A stretch of 64,000 bases of DNA from Gautieria morchelliformis (lineage: Eukaryota; Basidiomycota; Agaricomycetes; Gomphales; Gomphaceae): contig WHVA01000041.1 in the NCBI GenBank assembly GCA_015179125.1, positions 310,001-374,000 on the forward strand, given 5' to 3'. A program made the translations under genes and the position numbers. Positions 32,966-42,609 of this stretch are shown here, piece after piece. Position 1 is the stretch's first letter, and each line of letters starts with the position of its first letter. The notes under the pieces are model-generated. The model saw only the letters and a program-made list of their open reading frames with translations. It had not been told where the DNA came from and searched no databases.

Positions 32966-33268
32966 ATGCTCAGTCCAAAATGTATCCATTTGTGTGGGAG
33001 CTTCCCCTGTCCTGTAGTCTCTGTAGTACAGTGGTATATCTGGGCTCACTGCTTCTACTGCTTTGTGTACTATGGATCTGACCATGTTTGCTCTGAGTCA
33101 GGTGCTGTAGTAGTCTCCTTAGACTTCGTATCCTTGTGTCCCTCCTTCGTCTGGGCCGGCTCTGCTCGGTGTCTCGCTCGATCCTGGCAATGGTGTCATC
33201 TCACTCTCGCTGTCGTCCCTTGGGATCTCTGTTCTGCTTCTCAGCTGATACCTATGTACTTTCGCCAT

Positions 33269-33868
33269 CTTTCCTGTCCTGCTGAGCACAGTTTTTCCGG
33301 TATCAAATCCCCTGGTGTCACCACTTGGATACTTACAGAACTGGAACTGTAAGGAACTCACTCTCTCAGGGAGAAGGGAATAGAGGCTGGGTTGCAAGAG
33401 GGAAAGGATGGATGTATGGATGTAGTAGCATGATACAGGATGATGTAGATATAATCTCAACTCCGCTCAGTCCCTATGGACCCACTGCACTCTGGGAGCC
33501 CCACTCCAGCACTCCCACTTGGCTTCCCTTGCCCTTTGATCCTTTTCCTCAGCTTTCACTTTCCATTGCCCTTCCTCCTCAGCTTCCCATGCAACCTGTT
33601 CCCCCTCCACTTTCTTCTCCGCCACTTCCTTGGACTCCTGGGAAAGGCATCATTTTTCTTTCAAATTTTCCCTCCTCTCCTCAGCTTCCTGCTTCTTATT
33701 CCATTATCATCATACAAAACAACTGACACTCGACCTCACCCCAAGCAACTAATATTAGGGGTGGGAGAGTGGGTGGAGTGGGCAGGTAGGATGGGCACAT
33801 AAGTAAAAAACCAAAATGCCCAGAAGCCCAAGGTGACAGTCTTACACCATCATCTGAGATAGCACTGC
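33269..33868. other. Spacer, no gene seen
   Basis: Upstream leader side of the old Gypsy followed by a CT/Pro-codon-rich low-complexity tract (about 33490-33640). Open frames there are compositional. No LTR edge for the old Gypsy was identified. Confidence 0.4.
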
Positions 33869-34338
33869 TGTTAAGAATGTGTGTCATACTTAAGACTCAA
33901 CCCAAAAGCTGAGCCAAGATCTGGGAACAGAGGGCTTGGCTTCAACTTCATAGGTTGCGCCTACTACAGTGTTCCGCCCTAATTTTGGGAAAAGGGTTTG
34001 GGAACAGATTCGGCTTCAAGCCAATGTTCATGAAACAGGATCAGACAGAGGAGAGGATGACATGAGAATCTAAGTAGATATCATAACTGAGGATTTAGTG
34101 TACATGATGGAGGGTTTATATACTAGTTGCAAGGAGTGGAAAGAGGGCATGAATGCCCGCATCGAGCAGGTAAGAAAGATAAGGGGATGATCATCAGGAA
34201 TGGAACAGGTTTATCTAGGAAAGGAAGTTAGGGTGAATGATGAACCAAAGGAAACCCGAGTTAGCCAAGAAGGGTTCCTGAGCGAGATCCAAGGACAAGG
34301 CGAGGCCTCAGGTCTGTACTTGGGAACTGGTCTTAACA
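33869..34338 (-). repeat. LTR (470 bp) of a Fam1-related element
   Basis: Perfect 8-bp inverted ends TGTTAAGA...TCTTAACA. The R/U5-like block GGCTTCAACTTCATAGGTTGC resembles Fam1. A polypurine tract lies on its sense side (34339-34353, sense ATAAGGGGGAGGTAC), marking a 3' LTR with interior to the right. Only a remnant of that interior survives. Confidence 0.75.
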
Positions 34339-34471
34339 GTACCTCCCCCTTATGGCCCAACCCATGAGGCCATAAGCAAGATCCTGGAGATCGCTGGGGG
34401 CATGTGCATTATATAAGCTTTGTTTCATGTCTCTTTTCTTGTTTCTCCCATCACCATCAGCAAAGAATTCC

Positions 34472-34528
34472 CACATGTCTGATGCCTATGAGCTGACTGT
34501 CAATGAACTGGATGTGGAGCTCATATAA
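34472..34528 (+). pseudogene. Start of an antisense ORF next to the 33869-34338 LTR
   Basis: Short frame starting MSDAYELTVNELDVEL, at about the same distance (~130 bp) and orientation from the polypurine tract as the zinc-cluster gene at 20184. It ends after 18 residues and is followed by unrelated sequence. Interpreted as the N-terminal stub of a third antisense gene; this rests on position more than on sequence. Confidence 0.35.
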
Positions 34529-35264
34529 CTCGAGGCTTAGAAATAATAAAGTGACAAAGACGCGAAGATAATCCTAGGTGGCTTATAACTCAAAGCAGGC
34601 CTGGAAGAAAATCGTGTAGAAGTCTAGAAGTGTTTTTATTGTATGCAAAGTCCAGCTATTTAAGCTGTGAGATACAGGGGTTGTGGATAGGGTTATGGAT
34701 AGGGAAAGTAATGCTGCTGATAGTTTGGACTCCTAAATAGAAATATGATGTCACTAATGATGCTGCATGCTCCTATATGCATAATACATCAGCAGGGCTG
34801 AATAGATGATGATGATGATAGGAGTATGTAGTCATAGCTTGTGAAATGATAGATAGGAAAATAGTTCATGGTGAAATGAATAAGATGATGAATATCCTGA
34901 CTGGGAAATGTCCTTCTGCCATATAATAACAGCCCCCACACACTTGCCCATGCCCCACCCCTGTCCCAGTCCAGGATACCTTTCAATTGCTCTTTTAACA
35001 AAGGACTCTTTCATATGTAGCCAAGACATTCGCTCCTGTTTTGGGATATGCCCACATACATTATGTATAAAATACTTACCTACGCTACAGTGAATAATTC
35101 TTGAGAGTTGTTAGTCCAGTCTAGGACATTACCACCTTAGGGGCTCATGTTTACGCCTTTTGATCATAGGCACTTGCTAGGTACGTGACTTGTATTATCC
35201 TACATGAGCATGCTCCTCAATGGATAACAATGGATATAAATAAAAATAAAAATAAAAGTACAAA
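34529..35264. other. AT-rich spacer, no gene seen
   Basis: Contains short simple repeats (GAT triplets near 34805; AAATA units near 35235) and no credible coding, LTR edge or inverted termini. Confidence 0.4.
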
Positions 35265-35389
35265 GGAGTGCATTACTGTAATAGAATCCCTGATCTCCTC
35301 TGACAATCAATCATTCATGTTGAAAGAAGATAAATAAGGAATCAAAGCTGCGAATTGAGCTCATCGTCTCGAGGATGAAATTTCTCTAG

Positions 35390-37110
35390 TTAGATTCCTT
35401 GGGATTCATGGGAAAGAGCCAGGTCTCCCAGATCATCTATCACCCCGTTATCAATGTCGCTGCTGCTGCTATAATCCTGGGTGTTGATCATCCAGGCGAG
35501 GGGAAATGGTATCTGTACCCCGCTAGGGGTGAGGGATGTTCCGTGGTTACCCTTCACGGAGCGATGCAGGTTGATCGTCAAGCGATTGATCATAATTGAA
35601 ACCAGACTGTTAGCAGAAGCATCAGCCAGAAGAGCGGAACCCGAACATTGAGGAGCCTACACTTCTGATGGGCTGACGTGTGACAATCAAATAACATCAT
35701 TGGACGAGTGAGTGAGGGACTTACTACGCATTTACAAACTTGAGTCCCAACTGATATATCGTCAAAGTTTATAACTATAGACCCATGCTTAAGTTAACAC
35801 TCACCGGTGCGAAAATCCCCACGCATAACCAGATGAACATGGTGGAAAATATAACACTAAAATGTGTTCGCAGCAGGGTATTGAACAACATGGCGCATGA
35901 CTTACAGGAAGTAGATGATACTGTCCCTAACCATGATCCGTATGACCCCGCCCCGATCCCTCAGTCCATTGAGAGACCTGTCTTTCCAACCCTTGGCCAT
36001 GATTAGGCCAACTATCGAGACACCATATATTAGTTCCAGGATGGTGGCAGCGTATTCTCCATTTTTACTGTGAAATCGTTATATATTGATCATAAACCCT
36101 AGGGAACATACAGTCCGGAAGAAGGAAGAAAGAAGCAGCCTTGCAGAAGTGAGGAATAAATAAACATGAGTTGCAGTGATGCAACACGTAGGTGTCAACG
36201 TTTCGCACCTTGAAAGGCAGCGATGTCAATTGGCGGCAGAAGCAATGCTGAAAATCGGGTTAGAAGTGATGCCTCTACACAATGTCACTCGAAACTTACG
36301 TCCGCTACCCGGAAAAGCCCCAATACAAATGCTGGCAGCAAATTGAATGGCAACGATTGAGCTCAAGTAACCCAAGATCCATTTGTTACGATTGTACAAC
36401 GCATATACACTGTCGTTAAAATCGTCAATAATTATGTATGACGCATGAATCAAGGTTACAAATAACTAACCGTAGAAGGAGTAGAAAATTGGATGCGATA
36501 CCAACCACGTTGAAAAACGCAAGCTCTAACGGGCCTACTGTTTTGCAGCTTAAGATAGAGGATTAATAGCCATGGCAGTCGGCAGCCTAGATAGCTCACG
36601 CCTAAAACATAATCAGAAACACACACTGCCAATGGGCACGAGACATACGGTTTTACCCCACTTTGTTGTGAGGGCTAAAGCACTAGGTAAGATCCATGAC
36701 TGTATACCAATAGCCAACTAACGTACCAGCTGTTATCACTGACAAGGAGATTGGGACGAAATATCTGGTCTGCTGGACATCACTATTGAGAACGTCCAAA
36801 GAATTGAAGAGCTCACGACGAAAAACAGAGAACGAGCTGCGGCATGGTTTAGAGCCATGTTTGTCTCCCGAGGCTGAATTAAGTGATTTACCTAAAGATA
36901 TACTGTTGGACCAAATGTACCGAACCTAAAAGTTGTCGTGAAGTTGTCACTGATCTTGAAAAATACAGACGTACTTCATCTCCAAGTGTGAGGAGATGCT
37001 CATAGAACAGAAGGGCGAGGCTTGAAACAAGGTAATACTGATCCGACAGTCAGAGAAGTCATATAACTGGTCCCTTGGGTGGGTACTTGCTCTAGTAGCT
37101 TGTCTATCAT
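35390..37110 (-). CDS. DUF6533-type seven-helix membrane protein, copy 1
   Basis: Twelve exons on the minus strand: 37087-37110, 36975-37037, 36904-36925, 36727-36873, 36657-36674, 36471-36537, 36300-36409, 36209-36247, 36112-36139, 35906-36067, 35805-35856, 35390-35656. They sum to 999 nt (332 residues) with GT-AG junctions and consistent phases. The N-terminal helix YYLVSSLALLFYEHLLTLGDE is the DUF6533 signature. Further helices include LLLLRVYALYNRNKW and ILELIYGVSIVGLIM; RMVRDSIIYFL-like and SLVSIMINRLTINLHRS segments close the core, as in the family. Expected in a membrane; substrate or ligand unknown. The fourth exon is unusually hydrophilic and the 18-nt fifth exon is tentative. A Copia element lies 165 bp upstream of the ATG, head to head. 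Copy 2 is at 42610-44637. Confidence 0.75.
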
Positions 37111-37274
37111 TTTAAGGTGACAAGGACGATTGATCAATTGAAAAACTTGATAACTTACAACTGCCATCCAAGGACGATGAGGTCTTCCACACTGCCAGAC
37201 GACATAATGGGAGATACACAGTTGCATGGGAATCATCCCTCAAGCGTCAAGCTTTATCACATTCCTACCTGCCT

Positions 37275-37497
37275 TGTTAGTAATCGGGACGATAACACCG
37301 CCGAGGCAGAGCCGGCACGCATTTAGCCGGAGGTTCGAGATCGCTCTCGACCCCGGGTTGCTGGTGCGCCGGCATCGCATCGGCACAGCAGCTCGAAGGG
37401 ATTGGTAATATAATGGACATTATAATTTGTATATAAAGGAACGATCTACTTGAGATCAAGGTAGAATATCAGATCATATTTACTCCTTCGTTCTACA
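37275..37497 (+). repeat. Fam5 5' LTR
   Basis: TGTTAGTAATCGG...TTCTACA, 223 bp, with a TATATAAAGG-like promoter element near 37430. Identical base for base to the 3' LTR as far as read. Confidence 0.95.
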
Positions 37498-37509
37498 GGT
37501 TATGGGCCC
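37498..37509 (+). promoter_or_regulatory. Primer-binding site, half-tRNA type
   Basis: GGTTATGGGCCC directly follows the 5' LTR. It is the same motif as in Drosophila copia and pairs with the anticodon arm of initiator tRNA-Met rather than the tRNA 3' end (family knowledge). It is conserved in the older copy at 28962-28973. Confidence 0.75.
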
Positions 37510-37586
37510 CGCGCATAACTAAACTACTACAAATCTAGCTTACTCCAACTACACCCTATACTCCACCAACTCAATACCGATCAACG

Positions 37587-40500
37587 ATGTCGAGTAGCAA
37601 TAACACGTACAAGATCGATCCCTTGAACGGGGATAATTACGCGGCGTGGCGCCGGCGGCTCGAGTGGATACTCGATGACTCAGATCTGTGGGACGTGGCT
37701 ATCGGCAGGGAGACGGAACCGAGACCGGCAGATGCCGACAACGTCACTGCGACCGAACAGCAGGAGATCGACGATTGGAGAAGGAAGGACAAGAAGGCTA
37801 GAAAAGAGATTTGCCTCAGAGTTGCCGATGAACAACTAGTTTACATCAATCAGACGATGTCTGCGTTTGCTGTATGGACTAGTCTACAAGCTATATTCGA
37901 ATCTAAGGGAGCAGTGGGGATTGTAAATCTCCGAAGAGATTTCTTCCGGACGCTTGCCGAGGACGGCGCGAACATGGAGGAGCACGTACGCAAGCTCCGC
38001 GGCATTCAACAGGAATTGAATGCGCGGGGACATTACATCAGTGACACCGAGTTCTCGAACACGTTGCTGACGTCATTACCAGATTCTTGGTCGGCGTTTA
38101 TTACGGCAGTAAACGCCAGTGGAGCCGGGACAACAGCTGATATATTAATAGCTCGGGTCCTCGATGAGGATCGAGCACGGAAAGCTGGATCGGCACGGCA
38201 GACGGCGCTTAAGGCGCAACAACGTCACAGACCTAGGAAAGATGACTCAGGAGCAACAAAGGGAAAGTGCCGAAATTGCGGCAAGAAGGGTCATTACGTG
38301 AAGGACTGTTGGGCGAAAGGTGGCGGCAAGGAAGGCCAAGCACCGAAATGGTTCAAATCAGGGAACAAAGAAACAGTCAAACAAGCAGAAGAAAAAGACT
38401 TCGCATTTGTATCTAAGGAGGTAGCATACAGTGCTATATCTGCATCCGACTGGCTAGCCGATTCAGCGGCAACAACACATATAGCTCGAAGCCGAAATGA
38501 TTTCGCTAGCTATGCCGAGGAACCATCGGAAATCGAAGGAATTTCACCCGGCGCGGTACTACATACACAAGGCCGAGGCACTATATACATGGAATTCAAG
38601 ATCGGTGCCAAGACGAACACGATCGAACTACGTGACGTCAAGCATGCACCGGATGCGCCGAACAACCTTATCAGCGTAGGGCGTCTGACTGATAAGGGCA
38701 ACACAGCCACTTTTTCAGGCACCGGCGTCGAATTCAAATCACGCGCCGGAGTTACCTTTGCACAGGGACAGAAGCGCGGGCGGCTGTTCTGTATGAAGGC
38801 ACGGGTCACTCGATCAGTCGAGGCACGGGACTTTGCCGCAGCGGCAAAGGGACGGTCATGGGATAAATGGCACAGGATACTAGGGCACGTCAACATAAAC
38901 TCCATAAAATTGTTGAAATCTAACGACCTAGTTACTGGACTCGAGATCGACGAGTCAAACGAGCCGAGCCAGTGCAAGGCATGCATACAAGGCAAACGGC
39001 ATGTGGAGCCATTCCCCAAAAGAGCCGAGGACACTGTAGAACAGGTCGGTGACCTGACAGTATCCGATGTATGGGGACCTGCCCAGACCGAGGGACCATC
39101 ACGTGAAAAATACTTTTATTCTTTCACGGACATCAAATCCAGGTACACGGTCATCTATTTTGGGAGCGCCAAAGATGAAGCGCTCAAACACTTCGAGACG
39201 TACAAGGCATTCCTCGAGACCCAAACAGGTCAGAAACTGAAGAGGTTTCGCTCAGATAATGGAGGGGAATATGTCAATAAGAATTTCAAGGAATTTTGTG
39301 CAAAATATGGCATTATCATGGAGACTACAGCTCCATACTCCCCAGCCCAGAATGGAATCGCCGAACGACTCAACCGAACCTTACTCGAGCACGCACGGGC
39401 AATGATATTTGCCAAGAACCTGCCTAAAATACTCTGGCCCGAGGCCGTGGCTTACGCGTGTTACATCAAAAACCGATCACCCACGCGAGCGCTTGGAGAT
39501 GACGCAACGCCGTTCCAGGCACTATTCGGCAAGAAGCCGAACATAGCACGTCTAGAGGAATTTGGGACAAATTGTTGGGTTATGGTGCCGGATCAACGAC
39601 GAGCTAAACTTGATCCAAAAGCAGAAGAACACATCTTCGTCGGAGTAGCAGAACATGCAAAAGCATGGAGGTATTACAATAAAGCCTCAAAACATGTTCA
39701 AATTTCGAGAAATATCACATTCGACGAAAATGACAACCGACTCTACCCTATCCCAGACAACGACGATGATGACACGGCACCGCTCGAGGGGGAGCACTCA
39801 CCGCGCGAGCATGTGCCGGACCCGATCACATCTACCCCACAGACGTCATCACCCCAGACAACACCCGTTCCTGATCCACCTGAACAAGCGCCAGCTCCAG
39901 AGATCCGACGGAGCGCGCGTATCACTCAGAGACCGGATTACCGGAAACTGAATAATTCAGGACGCACCGAGCAGGTTTACATAACGAGAGAAATCGTCAC
40001 TGAACCTGAGAATTACAGAGCGGCGGTATCACGAGATGATGCGCCGATCTGGGAGAAAGCGATGGAAATTGAGATGGAACAACACAAAACGTTAAGAACA
40101 TGGGAATTAACAGAACTACCACCCGGACGAATAGCTATCGGTTGCCGATGGGTATACGCCGTCAAAACGCAACCGGATGGACAATTTGATAAGGCTAAAG
40201 CAAGGGTCGTGGCTCAAGGATTCACACAGAGGCCAGGAATGGACTACTACGAGATAACTTCACCCGTGGTCAAATTCGATTCACTACGTGTTCTATTGGC
40301 GATCGCAAACACACTCGATTGGGAAATCGAAATGATGGATGTCAAAGGCGCCTACCTCAATTCAACTATAGATGAGGAGATCTACATGCGCCAGCCCGAC
40401 GGATTTGATGATGGATCTGGACGCGTTCTAAGAATATACAGAGCGCTCTACGGACTCAAACAATCGGGACGAGCTTGGCATCAGCGCTTACGCAAATTAC

Positions 40501-41609
40501 TACTCGATCTCGGCTTCCATCAAAGTACAGCCGATGAATGCGTCTACATCAGACAAGATAAGGACTCAATCGAAGTCATATCAGTATATGTGGACGACTT
40601 CGGACTATTTGCTGACTCCAAGGGAGGGATGATTAAGCTCAAGGGGGAGCTTCATGGAAAATTCCCCTTAACAGATCTAGGAGAAATGAAGAAAATCTTG
40701 GGAATTAGAGTTGAGAGGAATAGGGATGAGGGAACACTGATCATGTCTCAAGGACATTACATCGACATCATACTCGATCGATTCAACATGACAACGGCTC
40801 ATTCGGTATCTACACCCCTGCATAAAATGATCAAACTCACGACACCCATGGACTCAACAGGTCCAACTGCCGAAGTACCCTATGCCAAAGCGATCGGATC
40901 ACTCATGTATGCAGCACTCAGCACGCGACCTGATTTGGCTTTTACCGTACAACATCTGAGCCAATTCACTACTACTTACGGAACCGAGCACTGGACGGCG
41001 ATCAAGCACGCGCTCAGGTACCTCAAAGGGTCACGTGACGACGGCATAATCTTCCGACGAGACGCTGGTCTCGACCTCGAAATATTTGTCGACTCGGATT
41101 ATGCTAATAGAAACGACGCACTATCTATTAGTGGCTATGTAGCTATACTAGGAGGGGGAGCTATTGCATGGAGCTCGAAGAAGCAGCGAACGATCGCGCT
41201 ATCTACCACGGAGGCCGAATACATGGCACTTACCGAGGGCGCCAAGCAATTAATCTGGCTGAGGCGTTTCATCGAGGAACTTGGAATCGATCAAACCCAG
41301 CCCACGTCACTTCGATCAGACAATCTAGGCGCCATTACACTATCGCATGACGCAACGTATCATGCGCGTACCAAACATATCAATGTCGCATATCATTTTA
41401 TCCGTGAGAAAGTGGCCTCTCACGAGGCATCACTTACATACGTACCGACGAAGGAGAACATAGCGGACATATTTACAAAGGGATTAGACATGCACCAACA
41501 TAGGTATCTATTAGGGAAATTGGGATTTTACCGAAGGGACTTCTCGCTGAGGGGGAGTGTTAGTAATCGGGACGATAACACCGCCGAGGCAGAGCCGGCA
41601 CGCATTTAG
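37587..41609 (+). CDS. Fam5 Copia gag-pol polyprotein, 1,340 residues
   Basis: Single open frame. Order: Copia-type gag (1-~225), zinc knuckle CRNCGKKGHYVKDC (~228-241), aspartic protease with DSAATTH (~290), pre-integrase HHCC-type region KWHRILGHVNI (~427), integrase core with DNGGEYVN and SPAQNGIAERLNR (~490-650), RVT_2 reverse transcriptase (~830-1075) with YVDDFGLF (~1004) and the entry motif IGCRWVYAVK, and RNase H with FVDSDYA and STTEAEYMAL (~1165-1235). This is the normal Copia order, integrase before RT. The frame ends about 50 bp inside the 3' LTR. No gag/pol boundary signal was looked for beyond noting one continuous frame. Confidence 0.95.
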   Translation: MSSSNNTYKIDPLNGDNYAAWRRRLEWILDDSDLWDVAIGRETEPRPADADNVTATEQQEIDDWRRKDKKARKEICLRVADEQLVYINQTMSAFAVWTSLQAIFESKGAVGIVNLRRDFFRTLAEDGANMEEHVRKLRGIQQELNARGHYISDTEFSNTLLTSLPDSWSAFITAVNASGAGTTADILIARVLDEDRARKAGSARQTALKAQQRHRPRKDDSGATKGKCRNCGKKGHYVKDCWAKGGGKEGQAPKWFKSGNKETVKQAEEKDFAFVSKEVAYSAISASDWLADSAATTHIARSRNDFASYAEEPSEIEGISPGAVLHTQGRGTIYMEFKIGAKTNTIELRDVKHAPDAPNNLISVGRLTDKGNTATFSGTGVEFKSRAGVTFAQGQKRGRLFCMKARVTRSVEARDFAAAAKGRSWDKWHRILGHVNINSIKLLKSNDLVTGLEIDESNEPSQCKACIQGKRHVEPFPKRAEDTVEQVGDLTVSDVWGPAQTEGPSREKYFYSFTDIKSRYTVIYFGSAKDEALKHFETYKAFLETQTGQKLKRFRSDNGGEYVNKNFKEFCAKYGIIMETTAPYSPAQNGIAERLNRTLLEHARAMIFAKNLPKILWPEAVAYACYIKNRSPTRALGDDATPFQALFGKKPNIARLEEFGTNCWVMVPDQRRAKLDPKAEEHIFVGVAEHAKAWRYYNKASKHVQISRNITFDENDNRLYPIPDNDDDDTAPLEGEHSPREHVPDPITSTPQTSSPQTTPVPDPPEQAPAPEIRRSARITQRPDYRKLNNSGRTEQVYITREIVTEPENYRAAVSRDDAPIWEKAMEIEMEQHKTLRTWELTELPPGRIAIGCRWVYAVKTQPDGQFDKAKARVVAQGFTQRPGMDYYEITSPVVKFDSLRVLLAIANTLDWEIEMMDVKGAYLNSTIDEEIYMRQPDGFDDGSGRVLRIYRALYGLKQSGRAWHQRLRKLLLDLGFHQSTADECVYIRQDKDSIEVISVYVDDFGLFADSKGGMIKLKGELHGKFPLTDLGEMKKILGIRVERNRDEGTLIMSQGHYIDIILDRFNMTTAHSVSTPLHKMIKLTTPMDSTGPTAEVPYAKAIGSLMYAALSTRPDLAFTVQHLSQFTTTYGTEHWTAIKHALRYLKGSRDDGIIFRRDAGLDLEIFVDSDYANRNDALSISGYVAILGGGAIAWSSKKQRTIALSTTEAEYMALTEGAKQLIWLRRFIEELGIDQTQPTSLRSDNLGAITLSHDATYHARTKHINVAYHFIREKVASHEASLTYVPTKENIADIFTKGLDMHQHRYLLGKLGFYRRDFSLRGSVSNRDDNTAEAEPARI

Positions 41610-41780
41610 CCGGAGGTTCGAGATCGCTCTCGACCCCGGGTTGCTGGTGCGCCGGCATCGCATCGGCACAGCAGCTCGAAGGGATTGGTAATATAATGGA
41701 CATTATAATTTGTATATAAAGGAACGATCTACTTGAGATCAAGGTAGAATATCAGATCATATTTACTCCTTCGTTCTACA
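41558..41780 (+). repeat. Fam5 3' LTR
   Basis: 223 bp, identical to the 5' LTR; preceded by the polypurine tract and followed by TGCCT. Confidence 0.95.
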
Positions 41781-41785
41781 TGCCT

Positions 41786-42504
41786 CACTAGCAATCGGCA
41801 GCAGCTCAGTTCGAACCAGCCAGTGCTCGGAGCTCGAGTACGCGAAACGATGTGCAGGGAAATATCTGGTTGATGCATGATGGACGATCTGGTTTGCCAA
41901 GTTAATGCAGGCACTTTACGTAAGTGCAAGGCTGGAAAAGACCAAAAAAGAAGCTTGCGCGTCAGTGAGCTGGACTGAGGCTGTACATCTGCAGTCTGAT
42001 CGAAGGACCCATTGTTGATCGGATGGCACAGCCGCGCCTCGTCGGAGACTTGTTTGAGACCTCAGAAATAAGTAGACTCGGGAGGGGGCTCCCTGACAAT
42101 TGCTGACTGGTGCACTGTCACTGATTCATAAGTACCCATTGTTTCTCCCACTTACTATAGCTGTCATGGAAAACGCGCAGCGGGAGGGAGAAACCACAAC
42201 GCTCATATATGATAGATGCACACCCTGGATGGCTAGATCGCCCTTGGCAAATCACGATCAGACCCTGCTCAGACACTGGCTACACTTGGACAGTCGTGTC
42301 ATCTCAAGTTTTTCATGAAGAATGACGTAGTTGGCTCAGCATCAAAAAGATATAATAGCCCCGCTAATCTTGGTGCGAAATTGAATTCGAAGTTCGTTCC
42401 CATATGTGATTAAATTATGTCGTTTGTCATCCTGTCTTGAAGATCATGTGACGACATGCAAAATATATAAATGCGCTCCATAAGTTTCCTCGTATGCTCC
42501 TTCC
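41786..42504. other. Host flank between duplication units, no gene seen
   Basis: Left 300 bp belongs to unit 1 of the duplication; the rest shows no credible coding. Only short open frames without family resemblance. Confidence 0.4.
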
Positions 42505-42609
42505 AAGTGGTGGGCATTACTGTAATCGGAATCTCCGATCCTTCCACATGCCTAGACACAATCTCGTCTGACGAACAATAATTCATGTCGAAAGAAAATA
42601 AATAAGGAA

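Larger units (their letters stand above)
29197..33268 (-). mobile_element. Old Gypsy-type element (gag to RT start) with two LTR insertions
   Basis: Minus-oriented remnant distinct from Fam1. Parts: gag start MAKVHRYQLRSRTE near 33268; gag capsid part MAAGEKAGDWWTEMGGKID from 32262; a Cys-rich knuckle-like CFVCGKKELGREH near 30830; an Arg/Glu-rich linker; an aspartic protease AVIDGGAMRNMIDSTKW near 30330; and the pre-RT segment ADIFALSLSEVFPV near 29350. It is cut by the Fam5 Copia LTR at 29196. A Fam2 solo LTR (31147-31635) and a Fam4 LTR (32287-32965) sit in gag. Broken in many places; old. Confidence 0.75.
37275..41780 (+). mobile_element. Fam5 Copia element, whole and very young
   Basis: 4,506-bp Ty1/Copia element with two identical 223-bp LTRs (37275-37497 and 41558-41780), a perfect 5-bp duplication TGCCT (37270-37274 and 41781-41785), a primer-binding site, a single open gag-pol frame and a polypurine tract (GAGGGGGAG, 41549-41557). 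Identical LTRs mean an insertion too recent to have accumulated LTR differences. It looks whole. It interrupts unit 1 of the segmental duplication. Confidence 0.97.
35265..42100. repeat. Segmental tandem duplication, unit 1
   Basis: About 2.3 kb of host sequence (35265-37274 and 41781-42100), interrupted by a whole Fam5 Copia, is repeated in direct orientation at 42505-47650. Matching blocks include the membrane-protein gene and, beyond the Copia, a stretch with GCCGCGCCTCGTCGGAGACTT that recurs near 47578-47600. Confidence 0.85.

Noticed and set aside
33476-33802. Pro/Leu-rich plus-strand frames
   Set aside because: Composition follows a CT-rich tract; no domain, splice or conservation signal.
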